A model generated the notes under the pieces. The model saw only the letters and a program-made list of their open reading frames with translations, did not search any database and had not been told where the DNA came from. DNA of 50,100 bases from Thermostichus vulcanus str. 'Rupite'. Lineage in GTDB: Bacteria > Cyanobacteriota > Cyanobacteriia > Thermostichales > Thermostichaceae. The DNA is taken from positions 1-50,100 of the forward strand of contig NZ_JAFIRA010000025.1 in the NCBI RefSeq assembly GCF_022848905.1, read 5' to 3'. The position numbers and the translations under genes are program-made. This document shows positions 26,751-34,987 of the stretch, piece by piece (position 1 is the first letter of the stretch; the number at the start of each line of letters is the position of its first letter).

Positions 26751-27283
26751 CGGGGAGAAGGACTGTTCCAAATCAGGATCCCGATCACCCCATCCCAAGC
26801 CAGCAACAGCAGCGCAAACAGGCCCAGCAGCCCATACATCCAGGGTTGAACATAGGGCCTTAAAGTACCCATATTCAGGCCAGTGTATTTCTGCACCTCA
26901 GCCAACAGCTGCTTAAAATGAGCCACCCGCATCGGCAGCAGTACCCGATCCCCAGCTTGGGTAACCAAATAGTAAACCACACCCCCCTGACTGGTGGATC
27001 TTGGCTCCATCCGTTCCACGTCTACCCACTGAACTTGCCATTCTTGCCGCAAAAAAGCAGGCACCCAACCGGGATAGGTGGCTCGCATGCCCTGAGCATC
27101 CACAATCACCTGCTGACTCAGGGATCCCAGGAGCAATCCCCACCCCATCCCCAGGGTCACCAGCAGGGATCCCACCCAAACCGGATCCGCCTGTCGGGAG
27201 AGCAATAGGGGCAGCGGCAGCACCAAAGCCCAATAGAGCGCTTGCAGGGCAAAGCGAATAAGCGGGGAGAGGGGGAAGCGCAT
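26747..27283 (-). CDS. Membrane protein with PH-like middle domain, unknown function
   Basis: The 178-residue protein has two N-terminal helices (FALQALYWALVLPLPLLL and VWVGSLLVTLGMGWGLLLG). A soluble section of about 80 residues of alternating strands follows (VIVDAQGMRATYPGW, QVQWVDVERMEPRS, VVYYLVTQAGDRVLLPM). One C-terminal helix closes it (GLLGLFALLLLAWDGVIGIL). The strand pattern recalls bacterial PH-like membrane proteins. I know no function. It lies convergent with the permease and divergent from the Rieske gene. Confidence 0.75.
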   Translation of the reverse strand: MRFPLSPLIRFALQALYWALVLPLPLLLSRQADPVWVGSLLVTLGMGWGLLLGSLSQQVIVDAQGMRATYPGWVPAFLRQEWQVQWVDVERMEPRSTSQGGVVYYLVTQAGDRVLLPMRVAHFKQLLAEVQKYTGLNMGTLRPYVQPWMYGLLGLFALLLLAWDGVIGILIWNSPSPR

Positions 27284-27523
27284 GACCTCGGGAGAACATT
27301 TTCTTCGCTAGCTTAGCCAACCTGAGTAGACCCGTTGCGGCAGGGTGAGGGTTTATGGCCAGGCTGACCCCGGATCAACCCAGCTAGAGAACTGAGCAAG
27401 GATCTCAAGCCGGTTCGTTCATACCCGACGGGATCCCTGAGTTAAGTTGGTTGGACAGCAGGTCTTTCCCCTTTTTGCCGGGATCCAGCCTTCCTTTTTG
27501 ACACCTCCCTGTGACATCCCACC

Positions 27524-28636
27524 ATGACTGCCTTCTATCCCGCCACCGTTCAAGCGGGTGCCCGCACCCTACCCGGTCATTACTATGTCTCTCCCAGCCG
27601 CTTTGAGGCGGAGATTGAGCAAATTTTTTATCGCCAGTGGTTTTGTGTGGGGCGCAGCGCCGATTTTGCTCAACCGGGAGACTTTCTGCAGGTGCAGGTG
27701 CTGGGTGAAAGTCTAATTTTAGTCCGGGATCCCCAAGCTCAGGCCCATGCCTTTTTTAATCACTGCCGCCACCGTGGAACGCGCCTTTGTAGCGAATCGC
27801 AAGGGCATTTTTCGGATGGGATCCCGTGCCCCTATCATGCCTGGCGGTATGGGTTGGATGGACAGCTGCTGGCGGCCCCGCAAATGCAGGAGGTGGAAGA
27901 TTTTCGTCGGGAAGACTATCCTCTCCACCCAGCTGCCCTGGTGGAGTGGGAAGGCTTTGTCTGGGTGAATCTCAGCCGCAATCCCCAACCCTTTGCCGAG
28001 GTTTTTGCCCCCTTGCAAGGGCGTTTTCGGGAATGGAACTTGTCAGCTTTGCGACGGGGATATCGCATCGAATACGACATTCAGGCCAATTGGAAGTTGC
28101 TGTTCGAAAACTATTCCGAGTGTTACCATTGCCCCCTCATTCACCCAGAACTGGCCCGTCTTTCCCCAGCCCGCAGTGGCCGGAATGACCTAATGGAAGG
28201 CCCTTTTTTGGGGGGGTATATGTTGCTCAACCCAGGGGTTACCAGCCTGAGTATGAACGGCCAACGCACCTTACCCCTAATCTCCACTGTGGGGGATGAA
28301 AACCAACGGCGGGCCTACTACTACACCCTCATGCCCAACCTGTTTTTGAGCTTGCAGCCGGATTATGTCATGACCCACACCCTTTGGCCGCAGGGATCCG
28401 CCCGGACGCGCGTTGTCTGTGATTGGCTGTTTGAGCCGGAAACATTGACGCAAGCAGACTTTGATCCGAGTGAAGTGATCGAACTGTGGGATCGCACCAA
28501 CCGACAGGACTGGCACCTCTGTGAGCTGACCCAACAAGGGGTGGGATCCCGTGCCTACGAAGCCGGCCCCCTCTCCCATGCGGAGGGGTTGATCCAAGCC
28601 TTTGGGCGGGAGTATCGTCGTCAGATGCAAGAGTAG
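27524..28636 (+). CDS. Rieske non-haem iron oxygenase, alpha subunit (betaine/choline/carnitine type)
   Basis: The 370-residue enzyme has the Rieske [2Fe-2S] site NHCRHRGTRLC / CPYHAWRYG (residues about 82-110). The catalytic iron site is in FENYSECYHCPLIHPELAR (two His), and a later Asp lies in NRQDWHLCELTQQGVGSRAY. The residue joining the two metal centres is Glu in ENYSECYH. From memory this is seen in carnitine and glycine-betaine oxygenases, while ring-hydroxylating enzymes use Asp. N-demethylation or C-N cleavage of a small quaternary or N-methyl compound is therefore more likely than aromatic dihydroxylation. No reductase or beta-subunit gene is nearby. It ends 100 bases before the convergent GntR gene. 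Confidence 0.88.
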   Translation: MTAFYPATVQAGARTLPGHYYVSPSRFEAEIEQIFYRQWFCVGRSADFAQPGDFLQVQVLGESLILVRDPQAQAHAFFNHCRHRGTRLCSESQGHFSDGIPCPYHAWRYGLDGQLLAAPQMQEVEDFRREDYPLHPAALVEWEGFVWVNLSRNPQPFAEVFAPLQGRFREWNLSALRRGYRIEYDIQANWKLLFENYSECYHCPLIHPELARLSPARSGRNDLMEGPFLGGYMLLNPGVTSLSMNGQRTLPLISTVGDENQRRAYYYTLMPNLFLSLQPDYVMTHTLWPQGSARTRVVCDWLFEPETLTQADFDPSEVIELWDRTNRQDWHLCELTQQGVGSRAYEAGPLSHAEGLIQAFGREYRRQMQE

Positions 28637-28737
28637 ACCGAAGCGAAAACTGCGGAAGCTGTCTTGTGAACACTGCCATCAATATCCGTAAGAAGGCTTG
28701 CGGCTTCTGGGATTGGAAACCAGCGCCCTACTACTAC

Positions 28738-29442
28738 TTAGAGGTTGGTGTTTGGCAGTTCACTCAGTGCCTCCCGAGCAGCCTCTAAAGTTGAGTTGAT
28801 GTGAGCAACAGCAATGGCAGCAGCCTGCTCAGGATTTCGACGACGATACGCACTGAGGATCTGACGATGTTCTCGCTCAGACGACTGTCGTTGCAGAGGC
28901 TTTTTAGAAAATGAAAGATTGATGTAGAGATCGGCCAAGTCGGCCAGTTGCTGCAGTATCTGGAAAAGCCTAGTGTTGGAGTGAGCTTTGTAAAGCAGTT
29001 CGTGAAACTTTCGGTTGAGATCGATCCAGGTGGCCGGATCCGACTCACCTTCCATCTCGTCAAGAATCTCTTCCGCCTTATCAAGCATGCTGTCTTCAAT
29101 ACGATAAACCCCTTGTCGGATGTTAAGAGGCAACAGAGCTGCCCGGATTTCGAAAATCTCCTCAAGTTCAGTCAGGGTGGGGGTATGAACCACAGCACCT
29201 CGAAAGGGATCCAAATCTACCAACCCAATCGCTCCCAGTTCTCGTAAGGCCTCTCGAATTGGGGTGACACTAATGTTGAGAGTAGAGGCTAGTTCTGCCT
29301 GAATCAGGCGAGTGCCAGGGGGCAGCTGCCCTGAAACAATAGCATGCCGCAGGAATAAAGTGACATTTTCCTGGGCTGTCCGTAGTGAAAATCCAGGATG
29401 CTCAAGGGAAAGTTTGCCAGACAAACCGTTGACCTCAATCAC
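28738..29442 (-). CDS. GntR-family transcriptional regulator, FadR/FCD subfamily
   Basis: The 234-residue regulator has an N-terminal winged helix (about residues 22-90, with GQLPPGTRLIQAELASTLNI and VTPIREALRELGAIGLV). A C-terminal all-helical FCD ligand domain follows. Probable metal ligands of the FCD are Asp and His in WIDLNRKFHELLYKAH and the His of SEREHRQILSAY and AVAHINSTLEAA. FCD regulators usually sense small organic acids made by the pathway they control. It sits at the end of the transporter operon and reads the same way, with its own 306-base upstream gap and a tandem repeat in its promoter. I infer that it controls itself and the adjoining catabolic genes. Confidence 0.9.
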   Translation of the reverse strand: MIEVNGLSGKLSLEHPGFSLRTAQENVTLFLRHAIVSGQLPPGTRLIQAELASTLNISVTPIREALRELGAIGLVDLDPFRGAVVHTPTLTELEEIFEIRAALLPLNIRQGVYRIEDSMLDKAEEILDEMEGESDPATWIDLNRKFHELLYKAHSNTRLFQILQQLADLADLYINLSFSKKPLQRQSSEREHRQILSAYRRRNPEQAAAIAVAHINSTLEAAREALSELPNTNL

Positions 29443-29748
29443 ACTTTTCTAGTTGTCTACCTTTGTCTACCTGAACCTGTATCTCTTTAAGGCGGATTCT
29501 ACACAAGCTAAGGGACAATGCCTCAAACATTGCGTATTGACAAAACCATCAATGGCCATGAGGAGCAACTTATATCCTTATATCATATACAGAAAGTGGT
29601 TAAATATTTTCTGGAAAGTAAGGATTTAGCTGAAGCTGAGGCTTGCTTGATAATGAGCACCTTTCAACTTCATTGTGTCAGGCATTGGCTTCACAACTAT
29701 GGCCAGGCTTTGACAAGAAATCTCTTCGTCGTCGGTTCATCAAGGAGG
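29443..29748. other. Control region upstream of the GntR gene, no supported gene
   Basis: It holds the GntR promoter and the tandem 10-mer at 29453-29472. A + strand frame (29518-29769, 83 codons, starting MPQTLRIDKTING) is open but runs into the 3' end of the opposing permease gene. It has no recognisable domain and I do not call it. The part from 29550 to 29700 is AT-richer than its surroundings. Confidence 0.5.
29453..29472. promoter_or_regulatory. Tandem 10-mer, candidate GntR operator
   Basis: TTGTCTACCT occurs twice without a gap, 10 to 20 bases upstream of the GntR start. Each copy contains a GT-CT-AC core, like the GT-NN-AC cores bound by some FCD-type GntR proteins. One helical turn separates the copies, so two dimers could sit on the same face. 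The role is inferred from position only. Confidence 0.4.
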
Positions 29749-30561
29749 TCACTTGGCCCAGTGGGTTAGCCATCGCTCCAGAGTCGCCACTAACCAAAAC
29801 ACCCCCAGTGCCAGGAGTGTGCTCAGGATCACAACCGCCCATAGGAGCCCTTGATCTCGACGGGAAGCTGCATTAATGATCATGTAGCCCAGCCCTTGGG
29901 TGCCTGTCAGCCACTCCGCCAGCATGGCCCCCAAAATGGCTGCCGGTGCCGCCGCCCGCAAGCCTGTAAACAGATGGGGCAGAGCAAAGGGTACCCGCGC
30001 CCACCAAAAGATTTGCCAGGGATCCGCTCCACACACATGAAATAACTCCTGCACCGTTCGTTGGGTGCTTTTGAACCCTTGCACCGCATTCACCAGCATG
30101 GGAAAAAAGCAGACGATGGTGGCCACCACAATGCTGGTGCCCAGACCGCGGCCCACCAGCAGGGTAATCAGGGGGGCTATGGCCACAACGGGAATGCTGC
30201 GCAAGGTGATGGCAAAGGGCATGATGGTGCGCTCTGCCGCCACTGAACGGGTACACAGCCCCGCTAGCACTAGGGCAAAGGTGGATCCCACTCCCAGACC
30301 TGCCACCATCTCCCAGAGGGTGACCCCCGTATTGCGCCATAACACTTGTTTCTCCCGCAGAAGGGCATTCCAGGTCATCTGAGGAGAAGCCATTAGGTAA
30401 GGCGGGATCCCAAAGGCGAGGATGATCCCCTGCCAGAGGGCGATAAAAAATACTGCACCCAGTACGCTCCAAGCTAAAGACCCAAAGGTGGGTCGGATCC
30501 AGTGTCTCCAAGCAGGTGATCTCACGATTGACCGGAGAGTGGGTTGGACATTTGCTGTCAT
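29749..30561 (-). CDS. ABC transporter permease 2 of the N-heterocycle island (SsuC/ThiX-like)
   Basis: The 270-residue permease has five to six membrane helices, with VVAIAPLITLLVGRG, the EAA-loop LFHVCGADPWQIFWWARVP and ILGAMLAEWLTGTQGLGYMI. I start it at the ATG at 30561, whose ATGA overlaps the stop of permease 1. A longer frame back to 30654 is not needed. Translational coupling to permease 1 suggests a heterodimeric channel. By family the ligand may be a nitrate, sulfonate, thiamine-precursor or pyrimidine-like compound. Confidence 0.9.
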   Translation of the reverse strand: MTANVQPTLRSIVRSPAWRHWIRPTFGSLAWSVLGAVFFIALWQGIILAFGIPPYLMASPQMTWNALLREKQVLWRNTGVTLWEMVAGLGVGSTFALVLAGLCTRSVAAERTIMPFAITLRSIPVVAIAPLITLLVGRGLGTSIVVATIVCFFPMLVNAVQGFKSTQRTVQELFHVCGADPWQIFWWARVPFALPHLFTGLRAAAPAAILGAMLAEWLTGTQGLGYMIINAASRRDQGLLWAVVILSTLLALGVFWLVATLERWLTHWAK

Positions 30562-31370
30562 GCTTGCCTCCTGCCCATGCAAACCTGCTCGGCAAACGAC
30601 ACCACGGCAAAGCTGCCCACTGCCATAGCGGCACTGGTGAGCATGGTCAGCCACACCTGCGGCACATCGAAGGAAAATAGGGCGAAGGTCATCATCATGC
30701 CCAACCCCCGGTCAGCCCCCGTCCACTCTGAGATAATCGCCCCCAGGACCGCACTGGCTGCTGCTGCCTTCAGCCCTGCAAAAAGATAGGGCAGAGCTGC
30801 TGGCCATTGCAGATGGCAAAACATCTGCCAGCGATCGGCAGAGAGCAACTGAAAGAGCTCCTGGGCTTGTTCATCGGTGGCCTTGAAACCCTGAATAGCT
30901 CCCACCATAATCGGGAAAAAAGAGGCAATAGCTGCAATCACCACCCGTACTGAGGAGCCCGTACCCAGCCAGATGACCAACAGTGGGGTAAGGGCGATGA
31001 GGGGCACGCTGTAGACGATCACTGCCAGGTTGTAGAGGAGCCCTTCGGCGGGGGGCACAAACACCGCCAGCATTCCCAACCCCAAGGCCAGTCCACAGGC
31101 GGCGGCATAGCCTACTAACGCGGCCACTCCTGTGGCCTGCGCATGAAACCAGAGCACCTCATGCCATCGTCTCAGAGCCAGAGCCACTTGCCAGGGGGTG
31201 GGCACCGTAATGGGCAACCAACCCCACATCCCCATCGCTTGCCAGAGCAGCAGGGATCCTAGGCCAATCATCAGAGACCAGCGATAAGCTCGGATCCCTT
31301 GCCAGAGCCGTGAGCTGACCCCTTGCAGGAGCTGGTGGAGGAGCAAACAGGAGTTGAGACTGAGGGACAT
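30558..31370 (-). CDS. ABC transporter permease 1 of the N-heterocycle island (SsuC/ThiX-like)
   Basis: The 270-residue permease carries SVPLIALTPLLVIWLGTGSS, the EAA-loop segment LFQLLSADRWQMFCHLQWP and VLGAIISEWTGADRGLGMMM. I chose ATG 31370, preceded by GAGGA about nine bases upstream. This gives the same length as permease 2. A TTG start at 31454 would add 28 residues with no membrane character. It follows the ATPase gene by about 100 bases from this start. The two permeases differ clearly, so they are not a recent duplication. Confidence 0.88.
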   Translation of the reverse strand: MSLSLNSCLLLHQLLQGVSSRLWQGIRAYRWSLMIGLGSLLLWQAMGMWGWLPITVPTPWQVALALRRWHEVLWFHAQATGVAALVGYAAACGLALGLGMLAVFVPPAEGLLYNLAVIVYSVPLIALTPLLVIWLGTGSSVRVVIAAIASFFPIMVGAIQGFKATDEQAQELFQLLSADRWQMFCHLQWPAALPYLFAGLKAAAASAVLGAIISEWTGADRGLGMMMTFALFSFDVPQVWLTMLTSAAMAVGSFAVVSFAEQVCMGRRQA

Positions 31371-31469
31371 AGGGAAATATCCTCGATAACTCTCCAGGTC
31401 GTTTGGAGGACGAGCAACCTTCAGATAGTCTTCACGGATAACTTTCAAATTCAAAGGATTGGGATATCT

Positions 31470-32291
31470 TCATACTTGAGTTGGTAAGGCTCTCGGCTGC
31501 AGACTAGGGGGCTCTTGAGCTATCTCTTGAGTGAATAGGGCATCACGGACACGGTTCTCGGTTTCAAAAAAAACCTGCTCCCGCATCAAACCCAGGTGAC
31601 GAGGACGAGCCAGTGGAACCGGAACTTGCTCGATGATGCGTCCAGGACGCGCTGACATGACAAAGATCTGATCGGCCATCAACACTGCTTCTGCAATGCT
31701 GTGGGTGACCAACAGAGTGGTGATACCCGCCTCCGACCAGATGCGCAACAATTCTAGGTTCATGCGCTGGCGGGTGATCTCATCCAGGGCCCCAAAGGGT
31801 TCATCCAGCAGCAACACCTCCGGCTGCAACACCAAAGCTCGGGCAATGGAAACCCGTTGGCGCATCCCTCCCGACAGTTGGCTGGGCAGAGCCTGCTCAA
31901 ACCCCTCCAGCCCCACCAGCCGGATCAGCTCCTGGGGCGATGCTGCCGAGGGTAAACCAGATTTGCGAGCGATCTGGATGGGCAACCGCACATTGTCTAT
32001 CACGGTTCGCCAGGGCAGCAGGGTGGCCTCCTGAAAGACAAAGCCGATGGCATGTCGCTTGCGGACGCGGCTGGGGGGATCCCCGCCGATGGTTAAGGTG
32101 CCAGCAGTGGGTTGCAGGATATCGGCGATCAAGCGCAGTAGGGTGGATTTGCCGCAGCCGCTGGGGCCGATCAACGCCCCGAACTGCCCTCGCTGCAACT
32201 GTAGATCTACCTGATCCAAAACCGTAATGGACTGAGGTTTAAGACGAAATTGATGGCTGACCTGCCGCGCCTCGAGATGAGGTTCCCTCAT
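31470..32291 (-). CDS. ABC transporter ATP-binding protein (SsuB/TauB/ThiZ-like)
   Basis: The 273-residue ATPase has Walker A GPSGCGKSTLLRLIADILQP, the Q-loop FVFQEATLLPWRTVIDNV, the signature LSGGMRQRVSIARALV, Walker B VLLLDEPFGALDE and the switch His in LLVTHSIAEAVLMAD. It powers the two downstream permeases. Its start overlaps the end of the amidohydrolase gene by four bases (ATGA), so binding protein, amidohydrolase and ATPase are translationally coupled. The close operon form makes the amidohydrolase a likely enzyme for the imported compound. Confidence 0.95.
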   Translation of the reverse strand: MREPHLEARQVSHQFRLKPQSITVLDQVDLQLQRGQFGALIGPSGCGKSTLLRLIADILQPTAGTLTIGGDPPSRVRKRHAIGFVFQEATLLPWRTVIDNVRLPIQIARKSGLPSAASPQELIRLVGLEGFEQALPSQLSGGMRQRVSIARALVLQPEVLLLDEPFGALDEITRQRMNLELLRIWSEAGITTLLVTHSIAEAVLMADQIFVMSARPGRIIEQVPVPLARPRHLGLMREQVFFETENRVRDALFTQEIAQEPPSLQPRALPTQV

Positions 32292-33814
32292 TGGGTCACC
32301 TCCTGAGCCACCGCCGGCCTCTGAGTATGCTGGCCTTGGGCGTAGAAGCGGCGAATCTGGTCTTGAAAGGAACGCACCAAGGGTTGCAGGGCATAAACCT
32401 GAGCTGAGGCAGCTTGGGCTTGGGCGATGAGCTCCGTGCGGATGGCCGCTTCATCCACCCCAACCACCCGGCCCTGTTGCACGACTGGCTGCCCCCCAAT
32501 GATCAAACCGACCACATGCTCAGCTCGGGCTCTCCCCAATACCAGGTCTGTCTCATCACAGATATCTGGCAACACATCTTCCGATAGGGATCCATAGTTC
32601 AAAAAGAGCACATCTGCCGGGGATCCCACCTCCAGAGTTCCTGCCGTGGTCAAGCCTGTGACTGCCCTGGTCCCATGACGCATCGAGGCAGCAAAGATCT
32701 GGGCTGGAGTCACCGCCACATCCAGCCCCACCCCCGCATGGAGGGCATAGGTCAGCCGCAGCTCCCGCAGGGCGTCCTCGTCGTCATCCAGCGACATACC
32801 GTCCATCCCCAGCGCCACCGGGATCCCAGCCTTGAGCATGGGGGCTAGTGGTGCCAGACCGGAGCGTAAGCGCAAATTCGAACTGGTGTTCACCGATACG
32901 ATCACCCCTCGTTCCGCCAAGAGGTGCCACTCATCGGGCCGCAGCCAAACTCCATGGGCCACCGTCAACCTTGGGGAGAGCAATCCAATCTTGTCCAGAT
33001 AGCAGAGCAACCCCTGGGGATAGGTGGCATCTGCCCACTCTCGTTGGTAGCGGGTCTCAAACAGGTGCATATGTACCCGACGATTTTGGGCGGCTGAAGC
33101 GGCAGCTACCGCCTCGAGCAAGGGCTCCGAACACCATTGGGGGCCAATTGGGCCAAATTGCACCGACACCCGTTCGCTCTCGCAGCGAGCAGCAATAGCA
33201 GGCACCAAGGCCACTTGTTCTGCCACAGGCAACGGAGGTTGATCCCAAATATTGCGAATGGCCTGTTGCTGCTGGGCACTCAGGCCTGCCAATACCTGCC
33301 CATCCCCACCATAGGCCAGACGATTGCGGTCGCTCAGGGGTACTACAAAGGCCATCCGTAGGCCAACCTCCTGGGCAGCTCGACAAGCCGAGTTAGCCTC
33401 TTGCATCAGGGACTCGGGATCCGAACCTTGGGGATTGTGGCAGTGCACCACCGAGCCAACGCCACTGCGGGCCAGCTTAGCTAAGGCGTAGGCAGTCAGC
33501 AGATAGGGATCCACCTGAGGTTGGGCTCGTAATGCTGGGATCCAAAGCTCTAAAGCCTGATCCACTGCCCCAAAAGCTAGCGTAGGCAACCCCCGCCCAT
33601 GATCGTGGGCATTGGCTAAGGGAGGCATAGCCAGCAGCGACGTGGCCGACCCAGCGAGAGGATTAGATACAGCTGGAGAATCATCAAGGGCCGAATCCAA
33701 GGCTGTAATCTGGCCATGCCACCAGCTCAATCGCAGCGAATGACGGGCGGGCTGCACCCCAGGGTGGGTTAAAACCCGCTCCACAGCGATACTACTGACA
33801 ACTGACTCACTCAT
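32288..33814 (-). CDS. Amidohydrolase, cytosine deaminase / AtzB-like, embedded in a transporter operon
   Basis: The 508-residue amidohydrolase-fold enzyme has metal ligands in PPLANAHDHGRG (H-x-H), HMHLFETRYQREW, RLTVAHGVWL and VALGMDGMSLDDDEDALREL (catalytic Asp). This is the single-metal pattern of deaminases and N-dealkylating or dechlorinating hydrolases such as cytosine deaminase, AtzB and TrzN. C-terminal to the barrel is an extra helical tail of about 60 residues, rich in Gln and Ala. It lies between the binding protein and ATPase genes, each with a four-base ATGA overlap. I infer hydrolytic removal of an amine or side group from the imported ring compound. The substrate is not known. 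Confidence 0.85.
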   Translation of the reverse strand: MSESVVSSIAVERVLTHPGVQPARHSLRLSWWHGQITALDSALDDSPAVSNPLAGSATSLLAMPPLANAHDHGRGLPTLAFGAVDQALELWIPALRAQPQVDPYLLTAYALAKLARSGVGSVVHCHNPQGSDPESLMQEANSACRAAQEVGLRMAFVVPLSDRNRLAYGGDGQVLAGLSAQQQQAIRNIWDQPPLPVAEQVALVPAIAARCESERVSVQFGPIGPQWCSEPLLEAVAAASAAQNRRVHMHLFETRYQREWADATYPQGLLCYLDKIGLLSPRLTVAHGVWLRPDEWHLLAERGVIVSVNTSSNLRLRSGLAPLAPMLKAGIPVALGMDGMSLDDDEDALRELRLTYALHAGVGLDVAVTPAQIFAASMRHGTRAVTGLTTAGTLEVGSPADVLFLNYGSLSEDVLPDICDETDLVLGRARAEHVVGLIIGGQPVVQQGRVVGVDEAAIRTELIAQAQAASAQVYALQPLVRSFQDQIRRFYAQGQHTQRPAVAQEVTQ

Positions 33815-34848
33815 GAGATGCGGGTGGCTCCTTGATAGGCGGCCTCCAAAATCGCTGCCGTCATCACATCCGACGGCTCGAGAGCACTCTCGATGGCCGC
33901 AAAGTCGTTGGCTAGCAGGTCAATGCTCTGGGCGAACACCTCCTCGCTGATCCAGCACAGGCCCCGTTCTTCCGCCAACCCACCGGCGATCAGCTCCACT
34001 TGAGCCTTGGCTTCAGCAATTTGAGCCTCTAGATCCAGCCCCCGCTGCCCATAGGTATCTACCATCAACCGAGCTGTCTCCTCGGGGTTCTCCACGGCAA
34101 ACTGCCAACCTTTGATATCCGCCCGTAACCAACGCACCAACAGATCCGACTGGGTTTCTAGCACCTTGTCGGTGGTGAAGAAGGCGTTGCCATACTCCAC
34201 AAGGCCAAGATCATAGGTGTAGGCGATCTCAATCTCGACCCCCCGTTCCTGCAGAATGATGCCCTGGTTGGTGGCATAGCCGAAGTAGCCATCCACCTGC
34301 CCGGTGGCCAAGATAGCCGGATCTGTCCCCACCGGCACGAAAGTGACATCTGACTCCGACAGACCGTTTTTCTGCAACAGGGCAATGATCGGGGGACGCG
34401 AAAAATCCGGAATGGCAATGGTCTTGCCTGCCATTTCAGGCACAGAGAGAATGGGGGACTTCTTCAGACTCATCAGGGCAAATGGGGTTTTTTGAAAAAT
34501 GCAGGCAAACGCCTTAATGGGGGTGCCCTGGGCCCGGGCAATGATGATGTCGTTGCTGCCGGCATCCCCCAGCATCACCTGACCACTGGCCACCAGACTG
34601 ATGGGATCAATATTGGGGCCGCCGGTTTTGAAATCGGCTTCGATGCCTTCCTCGGCAAAATAGCCGTTTTCGATGGCGGCAAAGTGCCCCCCAAACTGGA
34701 CGCTCTTGACCCAGCCCAACTGAAAATCTACCGACTCGAAACTCTGGGCCTGGGCGGTTCGGGACAGGAGCCGAGAAGCTGACGACAGTGACAACACAGC
34801 GCCCCCTGCAAACATGCCCCCTTGAAGAAACTGCCGACGCTTGAACAT
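33811..34848 (-). CDS. ABC transporter substrate-binding protein, NMT1/THI5-like, Tat-exported
   Basis: The 345-residue protein starts MFKRRQFLQGGMFAGG, a twin-arginine signal (RRQFL) followed by a hydrophobic stretch and AQAQS cleavage region, so it should be exported folded. The mature part is an NMT1/THI5-like periplasmic binding protein: FQLGWVKSVQFGGHFAAIEN, ADFKTGGPNIDPISLVASGQ and GDAGSNDIIIARAQG. The family binds nitrate, sulfonates, taurine or pyrimidines such as thiamine precursors. It is the first gene of the leftward operon and overlaps the amidohydrolase by ATGA. An NtcA-type box lies 56 bases upstream. A TTG start at 34863 would add five residues. Confidence 0.9.
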   Translation of the reverse strand: MFKRRQFLQGGMFAGGAVLSLSSASRLLSRTAQAQSFESVDFQLGWVKSVQFGGHFAAIENGYFAEEGIEADFKTGGPNIDPISLVASGQVMLGDAGSNDIIIARAQGTPIKAFACIFQKTPFALMSLKKSPILSVPEMAGKTIAIPDFSRPPIIALLQKNGLSESDVTFVPVGTDPAILATGQVDGYFGYATNQGIILQERGVEIEIAYTYDLGLVEYGNAFFTTDKVLETQSDLLVRWLRADIKGWQFAVENPEETARLMVDTYGQRGLDLEAQIAEAKAQVELIAGGLAEERGLCWISEEVFAQSIDLLANDFAAIESALEPSDVMTAAILEAAYQGATRIS

Positions 34849-34903
34849 AGGTTTCAGGATCAACGGTTGAGTATGACTCTCCCAAGAAGATTAAGAACCT
34901 TTC

Positions 34904-34917
34904 GTATCTGCGGTTAC
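34904..34917. promoter_or_regulatory. NtcA-type box in the divergent binding-protein / NicX-like promoter region
   Basis: The bases read GTA-TCTGCGGT-TAC, the full GTA-N8-TAC consensus for the nitrogen regulator NtcA. Rightward, TAATAT (34942-34947) fits TAN3T at a 24-base spacing, within the accepted range. The box also faces the leftward transporter operon, though the -10 on that side is weak (CATACT, about 28 bases off). Confidence 0.6.
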
Positions 34918-34987
34918 CCTTTAGCCAGAAAGTGGCCCAAATAATATATGAAATAATATCAGGCCTCTGAATGTGGCCAGGAGCACC

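Noticed and set aside
29518-29769. 83-codon + strand frame upstream of GntR
   Set aside because: It runs into the 3' end of a real gene on the other strand and lacks recognisable features; a short real peptide cannot be excluded.
29873-30634. 253-codon minus-strand frame across the permease 2 gene
   Set aside because: It overlaps a clear ABC permease in another frame and is Cys/His/Gly-rich noise.
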